Source: DATLNF01 sp046590575 (GTDB lineage: Bacteria > Actinomycetota > Actinomycetes > BP-191). From it: 64,000 nucleotides of DNA. Under the pieces are notes generated by a model, which was given only the letters and a program-made list of their open reading frames with translations, was not told where the DNA came from and searched no databases. The translations under genes were made by a program, and so were the position numbers. The stretch is taken from positions 23,604-87,603 of the forward strand of contig JBKJUS010000165.1 of NCBI GenBank assembly GCA_046590575.1, given 5' to 3'. The first letter of the stretch is position 1. Every line of letters starts with the position of its first letter. Shown here one piece after another: positions 59,678 to 64,000 of this stretch.

Positions 59678-61870
59678 ATGCACCGCACCACTCGATCTTC
59701 CGGGCCGTCCCGCCGGACCCTGGCCACGCTCGCTGCCGTCGCGGCCGTTGCCGCCTCGCTCTCCGGGCTGCCGGCTGCGCAGGCTTCCGTGCCGACCGGG
59801 CAGATCCTTTTCCCCACCGACCGGCTGACCGTCGCCGACCCGGCGCAGCTCACCGGGCGTCGGGTCAACCTGCCGATGCCCGGCAGTTGTGCGGAAAACC
59901 CGGCCGGCTGCGACGAGACCCGACTGCTGAACACGCTCGACGGCTTCGACGTCGACCCGCGGATTGCCATCGGTCTTGCCTCATTGCCCGACGAGGGGAT
60001 CGCGGAGGCCTTCGGCGAGGAGGTGCTGCACGTTCGCCGGATCGGCACGACCGACCGGATCGGGCTCAACAGGTTCGTGCTCGACCCGACCACCCGCACC
60101 CTCTACGGCCACCCGGTGCGCCAGCTGCGGGAGGGCACGACGTACGAGCTCGTCTACGCACCGCCCACCGGCCGCCGTAGTGCCACCTTCACCACCATGA
60201 GCACCACCCGGGTCCTGGTCCAGCTGCGCGATCAGCTCGACAGCGGGGCGGCGTACACCGCTGCCGGGGTGCCGGAAGGGGAACGCACGCTGAGCTTCAC
60301 CCAAGGCGAGGTGCGCACGGTGTTCGCGGCGGCGACCGTGGCTCGGGTCACCCGGCTCAACGACAAGTCGTCGAAGCCCGCCGTTGCGCCCGTGCGCGAG
60401 GACGTGATCAACGCTGCTCTGGTCGCTGCGGGCACGTACGGCTTCGGCTCGTTCCTGTCGCCGTCATGGCTTGACCGGGACCGCACGATCCCCGCCACGG
60501 CCACTCGCTCGGGCGCCCCGAAGGTGCTCGGTCTCGAGCGCGTCGGGGTCACCGTTGTGCTCCCTCTCGGCCCGAAGCCGGCCGGGGGCTGGCCGACCGT
60601 GATCTTCGCCCCGGGCATCACCCGGTCGAAGTACGACATCTTCCTCGCCGCTGACCTCAATGCGGCGCGTGGGCTGGCCACCGTCGCGTTCGACCCGGTG
60701 GGGCATGCCTTCGGCCCCCGCAGCGCCGTCGAGGTGCAGACCCTGACGGCGCCCGCGCCAGTGACCTTCAGCGGCTTCGGGCGCGGTCGCGACTTGGACC
60801 GGGATGGGGAGATCACCGACCAGGAGGGCTCGTCTGCGCCGGTGCAGCCGCACCCGTCGGCCGCTATTGGCCTCCGCGACGGCCTGCGACAGACAGCCGC
60901 CGACCTCATGGCGCTGGTTCGCGCCATCGGGCGAGGGGCTGACGTTGACGGCGACGGGGCGACCGACCTGCGCCCGACCGGTGTCGGGCTCTACGCGCAG
61001 AGTCTCGGCTCGATCTACGGCACCCAGATGATGGGCGTCGACCCGCTCGTCAAGACCGCGCTGCTCAACGTGGGGGGTGGTCCGATCGCGGACATCGCCC
61101 GCCTGTCGCCCGGCTTTCGGGGCCGCATCGCTGACTCTCTGCGCGACCGGCGGCCGGCCCTTCTCAACGGCGGCATCAACGGCTTCACCGAGTCGACGCC
61201 GCTCTACCTCGACCCGCCGGTGACCGAGCCGGCGCCCTGCGCCACGGCGATCCAGGCCTACATCGCCACCTCGAACTGGCTCAACCGCCCGGGCAGTCCC
61301 GAGTCCTATGCGCCTCGGCTGCGTCTCGAGCCATTCCCCGGCGTACCGGCCAAGCGGGTGGCCCTGCAGTTTGCCTTCGGCGACGCGACGGTGCCCAACG
61401 CGACGAGCGCCACGATCATGCGGGCCGGCGGGCTGGCCGACGTCACGTCGTACTACCGCAACGACCGCACGGTGACGGCGTCGTCCAACCCGCATGGCTT
61501 CCTGCTCGATCCCCGGCTCCAGGGTCGCGAGCAGGGCCAACTCCAGGCGGTGCAGTTCCTGGTCGCCGATGGAGCGGCAGCTCCCGTCGACCCGGACGGT
61601 CCCGGACCGACGTGGGAGACCCCCATCGCGGACGTGGACGGCCTTGAGCGGGTCAACGTCGCGGCGTCGACCTACGCCGCGCCTACCGGAGCTCCACCCA
61701 GGCAGATGGGCTGCGTTCTTGCTGCCCGCGCTGCCGCCGGCGCGGCACCAGGTGCCGCCCGTCGACCTGCCCCGCTACCAGCGACCGGTCTGCCCTGGGT
61801 CATTCCGGCGGTTGCCGCGGCGGCGCTCGGTGCCGGCGTCGGGCTGCGACGGCGGCGGCGCCAGCACTGA
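59678..61870 (+). CDS. VolA/Pla-1-like extracellular lipase with LPATG cell-wall anchor
   Basis: ATG 59678 (GGGAG upstream) starts a 730-residue protein with a signal peptide cut near AQAS. Its N-terminal region (about 40-150: LLNTLDGFDVDPRIAIGLAS) resembles the bacterial lipase N-terminal domain of VolA and Pla-1. The alpha/beta-hydrolase part has the nucleophile elbow GLYAQSLGSIYG (Ser442), an Asp in FGDATVPN and a His in SNPHGF. Two calcium-type loops precede Ser442: DLDRDGEITDQE (372-383, a perfect EF-hand loop) and DVDGDGATDL (422-431). The C terminus is LPATG (700-704), a hydrophobic helix and RRRRR. It likely releases fatty acids from lipids at the cell surface, with calcium dependence inferred. 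Confidence 0.83.
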   Translation: MHRTTRSSGPSRRTLATLAAVAAVAASLSGLPAAQASVPTGQILFPTDRLTVADPAQLTGRRVNLPMPGSCAENPAGCDETRLLNTLDGFDVDPRIAIGLASLPDEGIAEAFGEEVLHVRRIGTTDRIGLNRFVLDPTTRTLYGHPVRQLREGTTYELVYAPPTGRRSATFTTMSTTRVLVQLRDQLDSGAAYTAAGVPEGERTLSFTQGEVRTVFAAATVARVTRLNDKSSKPAVAPVREDVINAALVAAGTYGFGSFLSPSWLDRDRTIPATATRSGAPKVLGLERVGVTVVLPLGPKPAGGWPTVIFAPGITRSKYDIFLAADLNAARGLATVAFDPVGHAFGPRSAVEVQTLTAPAPVTFSGFGRGRDLDRDGEITDQEGSSAPVQPHPSAAIGLRDGLRQTAADLMALVRAIGRGADVDGDGATDLRPTGVGLYAQSLGSIYGTQMMGVDPLVKTALLNVGGGPIADIARLSPGFRGRIADSLRDRRPALLNGGINGFTESTPLYLDPPVTEPAPCATAIQAYIATSNWLNRPGSPESYAPRLRLEPFPGVPAKRVALQFAFGDATVPNATSATIMRAGGLADVTSYYRNDRTVTASSNPHGFLLDPRLQGREQGQLQAVQFLVADGAAAPVDPDGPGPTWETPIADVDGLERVNVAASTYAAPTGAPPRQMGCVLAARAAAGAAPGAARRPAPLPATGLPWVIPAVAAAALGAGVGLRRRRRQH

Positions 61871-62044
61871 TCGGGCGCCTGCGCAGCCTTCCGACGGGCG
61901 CCGCGGCGCCGGGCGTGGCATCATGCGCCCTCCTGCCAGGACCGCGCGGGATTCGACCCAGCGGGTGCCGGGAACAGGACGGGGGCCAGCACCGTTGCAC
62001 CCGTGCCACCGCTGCCCCACCGAACGGACGAGGACGAAAGACAC

Positions 62045-62329
62045 GTGACGCAGGACTACGACGCCCGTAAGTCGAGCTCGCTCGAGGCTGAGGACAGCCT
62101 CGACGAGATCATCGCGCGCAAGCCCGAGCAGCCGGTCGGTGTGGCGGAGGATGAGAACGACCTCGCCTTCGAGATGGAGCTCGCCGGCGGCGAGGACATC
62201 AATGACGAGCTGAACATTCGTCCGGTGCCACAACAGTCGAACGAGTTCACCTGCCGCGGCTGCTTCCTGGTCAAGCACCGCAGTCAGCTGGTCAACGAGA
62301 AGAAAGTGCTCTGCCGCGACTGTGCCTGA
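62045..62329 (+). CDS. DUF4193 family small protein
   Basis: The GTG at 62045 gives 94 residues: TQDYDARKSSSLEAEDSLDE, an acidic middle (VAEDENDLAFEMELAGGEDI) and a C-terminal CRGCFLVKHRSQL then VLCRDCA. The two CxxC pairs form a probable zinc knuckle. DUF4193 is confined to actinobacteria and is often linked to dut or DUF3093 in their chromosomes. The function is unknown. It is a single gene here; a candidate terminator lies 110 bases beyond its stop. Confidence 0.88.
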   Translation: MTQDYDARKSSSLEAEDSLDEIIARKPEQPVGVAEDENDLAFEMELAGGEDINDELNIRPVPQQSNEFTCRGCFLVKHRSQLVNEKKVLCRDCA

Positions 62330-62442
62330 GCAATATCTTGGCTTCCAACGCATCGTTCGCCACCCGTCGAAAGCCAGGATCTTGGTTGAGTCCGGCCTGT
62401 GGCCCGTAGTGCGCGCTCCTTCGGCATGTCTCGTCGGGCTCG

Positions 62443-62462
62443 GGACTAGCCCGGTCTAGTCC
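62443..62462 (+). terminator. Candidate intrinsic terminator
   Basis: GGACTAG (62443-62449) and CTAGTCC (62456-62462) form a perfect 7-bp stem with loop CCCGGT, followed by TTTGTG. It lies 110 bases after the DUF4193 stop. The rest of the 62330-62545 gap holds the leader of the DUF5667 gene and no obvious gene. Confidence 0.5.
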
Positions 62463-62545
62463 TTTGTGATCAAAGTGCGAAACCACCCGTAACTGCGCAC
62501 ACCCCCACGGGATGCTCCTCGTTGCACCATCTGAGGAGGCACCCC

Positions 62546-63586
62546 ATGAACACTCCGTTCACCCGTCGCGCTGATGCATTCGCCGAGGCGCTGGACCGCG
62601 CCGCTGCGGGCGGCGCCGTTGATGCGGCCGCCACTGCGGCGGGCGTCGCGCCGTTGATCTTTCTTGCCCAGCGCCTGGTCTCCGTGCCGCTGCGGCCGGT
62701 CGGCGTCGGCCCGGCCTTCCGGGACGCCCTCCTCGCGCAGGCCACCTCCACCCTGGCGCCTGGCGGCTCTGCCGGCGTTTCCACCGCTGCTGCACCCACC
62801 GCGACGACTGCTGGGAGCGGAGCGGCGACCTCCTCCGCGCTGGGCAGCACCGTCGCCCAGCTGGTTGCCGGCGCGCTGTCCGTCGCCGTCGCCGTCACCG
62901 GTGTCGGCGTGGCCGCCGACCGGTCTGTACCCGGTGACGCCTTCTACGGCCTCAAGCGGCTGGTCGAGCGTGCCGAGCGCGGCCTAGCCGGCTCCGCCGA
63001 GGATAAGGCCCAGGCATTGTCCGGCGAGGCGTCCGCTCGACTGGCTGAGCTGCGTCTCCTCCTTGCTGGCGGTCCGCTCGACAGCGTGGAGCTCCAACGG
63101 GTCGACCAGCTCATCGCCGACGTGACCGGCGCGCTCGACGGCGCGCTCGACCGGCTTGCAGTCGGGGCCATCTCGCAGGAGCTGCTCGACGAGCTGACCA
63201 CCGCGTGGAACTCCCTCGCTGATCTGGTGCCGGCCCTCCCCGCCAGCGCCCAGGCCGGCGTGCTAGGAACCCTCGCTGTCGTCAACAACCGGCTCGGCAC
63301 GCTCGTCGACGGCGCGTCGCCGGTCAGCGGTGTCGTCCCCTCAGCCCCGGCCAGCTCGACCTTCCCCGCCTCGCCCCGCCCCTCGACTCCCGGTGCGGCT
63401 GTTACTCCGAGCCCGTCCATCACTCCGACGACGCTGCCCGCTCCGGCCAGCCCCAGCGGAGTGCCATCCACGCCAGTGCCGGTGCCGACGGCGGCCCCGA
63501 GTGGGCCGACGGTGCCCACGGCGGCCCCGACGGCGCCAGTGCCGCCCGGCCTCGTCGTCCCGCTGCCGGAGCTCCCACCTTCCTGA
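62546..63586 (+). CDS. DUF5667 family membrane protein
   Basis: ATG 62546 follows GAGGAGG. The 346-residue protein has a soluble cytoplasmic N terminus (about 1-100; Ala-rich helical), one membrane segment (LVAGALSVAVAVTGVGVAA, about 110-130) and, beyond it, the DUF5667 signature PGDAFYGLKRLVERAERGLA. The extracytoplasmic helix-rich part is followed by a long Pro/Ser/Thr tail. In actinobacteria DUF5667 genes often follow ECF sigma-factor genes, and the proteins may act as anti-sigma or stress sensors. No sigma gene is adjacent here, so partnership is open. The tail is probably disordered and wall-spanning. Confidence 0.85.
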   Translation: MNTPFTRRADAFAEALDRAAAGGAVDAAATAAGVAPLIFLAQRLVSVPLRPVGVGPAFRDALLAQATSTLAPGGSAGVSTAAAPTATTAGSGAATSSALGSTVAQLVAGALSVAVAVTGVGVAADRSVPGDAFYGLKRLVERAERGLAGSAEDKAQALSGEASARLAELRLLLAGGPLDSVELQRVDQLIADVTGALDGALDRLAVGAISQELLDELTTAWNSLADLVPALPASAQAGVLGTLAVVNNRLGTLVDGASPVSGVVPSAPASSTFPASPRPSTPGAAVTPSPSITPTTLPAPASPSGVPSTPVPVPTAAPSGPTVPTAAPTAPVPPGLVVPLPELPPS

Positions 63587-63721
63587 CGCAAGTCGGGCCA
63601 GATCCGGTCGGCTGCTGATGCGCGCCGACGTAAATCCGACATTTGCGTCATTGACGTTCCCACCCGCTGGGGTGCCCGTTAGTCTTGCGGCCGAGCACGG
63701 TGGCCCAGGGGAGAAGCACGG

Positions 63722-64000
63722 GTGTCAGGGGAGGAATCGGGCGCGCGCGTCTCACGACGTGGCGTCCTGCAGGCGGCAGCCGCCGGGCTGGTGGTCGCCG
63801 GGTCCGGCGCGGCGCTCGCCTCGGGTCAGGCCGCCACCGAGCGCACGTCACCTAGGCGCCGCCTCGCCTTGAGCACCGACCCGGTGCTGCACGCCGTACG
63901 CCGACTCTCCTACGGTCCGACGCCTGAGCTCGTCGACCATGTGCGCTCGATCGGGGTCGACGCGTGGGTCGATGAGCAAATTCGGCGCGAGCTGCTCATC
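63722..64000 (+). CDS. DUF1800 family protein, 3' end outside window
   Basis: GTG 63722 starts a frame that runs out of the window (93 residues seen). It has a twin-arginine signal: VSRRGVLQAAAAGLVVAGSG, with cleavage near ALASG. The N-terminal DUF1800 motif follows: VLHAVRRLSYGPTPELVDHV and VDAWVDEQI. DUF1800 proteins are secreted, of unknown function, and commonly stand beside DUF1501 genes, which would lie beyond the edge. A short gap of 135 bases follows the DUF5667 gene. Confidence 0.82.
   Translation, partial: MSGEESGARVSRRGVLQAAAAGLVVAGSGAALASGQAATERTSPRRRLALSTDPVLHAVRRLSYGPTPELVDHVRSIGVDAWVDEQIRRELLI

Overview
The window is very GC-rich and densely coded, with many GTG starts and families typical of Actinomycetota: DUF4192, DUF3039, DUF4193, DUF5667, a class II fructose-bisphosphate aldolase, a PASTA-less Ser/Thr kinase, and LPxTG and L,D-transpeptidase cell-wall biology. 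I cannot name a genus. I see no rRNA, tRNA, CRISPR array, insertion sequence or phage segment. The window looks like ordinary chromosome, with one compact sugar-related island at its left end.

Layout. (1) Positions 2-9688: the 3' part of a mannose-6-phosphate isomerase-like gene, then two divergent operons around a GntR/UTRA regulator. The leftward operon encodes a six-hairpin glycosidase, a secreted DUF4185-type propeller protein and an SGNH esterase. The rightward operon encodes the regulator, a membrane-anchored periplasmic-binding-type protein and a second DUF4185-type protein. Two inverted repeats sharing the core CCTGT-YACT-ACAGG lie in front of the two transcription units and are the likely operators. 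(2) 9711-19542: a secreted CocE-like hydrolase with a C-terminal LPATG signal, a decayed GNAT gene, DUF4192, fba, an Ala-Ser-repeat LPTTG surface protein with a possible iron box and structured leader, PAC2, a PNPOx-like protein, DUF2203, and a coupled PAS / metallo-beta-lactamase-fold / sigma-region-4-like trio. (3) 19658-34631: a heterodimeric ABC exporter, a thermonuclease-like lipoprotein, a zincin, a VOC protein, an unusual long dCTP deaminase, a receptor-like Ser/Thr kinase, a cupredoxin-like protein divergent from msrA, a TrmH-type methylase / rhodanese / DUF3039 operon, a nucleotidyltransferase, a PD40 propeller, and a rhomboid protease coupled to an HhH-GPD protein. (4) 34654-53201: patatin, a repeat-rich acidic protein, a PIG-L deacetylase, exonuclease III, a lipoprotein, a large sortilin-like propeller, two paralogous L,D-transpeptidases, a secreted Cys-rich protein, a 1313-residue tandem-cyclase/AAA/TPR protein, an SF2 helicase and a secreted subtilisin. 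(5) 53236-64000: quinone oxidoreductase, AlkA-type glycosylase, an LVIVD/PA-domain secreted protein, DUF1059, moaA, DegV, a VolA-like lipase with an LPATG anchor, DUF4193, DUF5667 and the start of a Tat-exported DUF1800 protein.

How it fits together. The left island looks like a regulated module for sensing and trimming an acylated glycan. Much of the rest serves the envelope: three sortase substrates, two L,D-transpeptidases, several exported propellers, a subtilisin, a rhomboid and an exporter. Signalling genes (tandem cyclase, kinase, PAS-MBL operon) are interspersed. Nothing here is a demonstrated new system. The best leads are the GntR operator module, the PAS-MBL-sigma4-like operon, the complementary split of catalytic residues in the cyclase, and the anchored VolA-like lipase.
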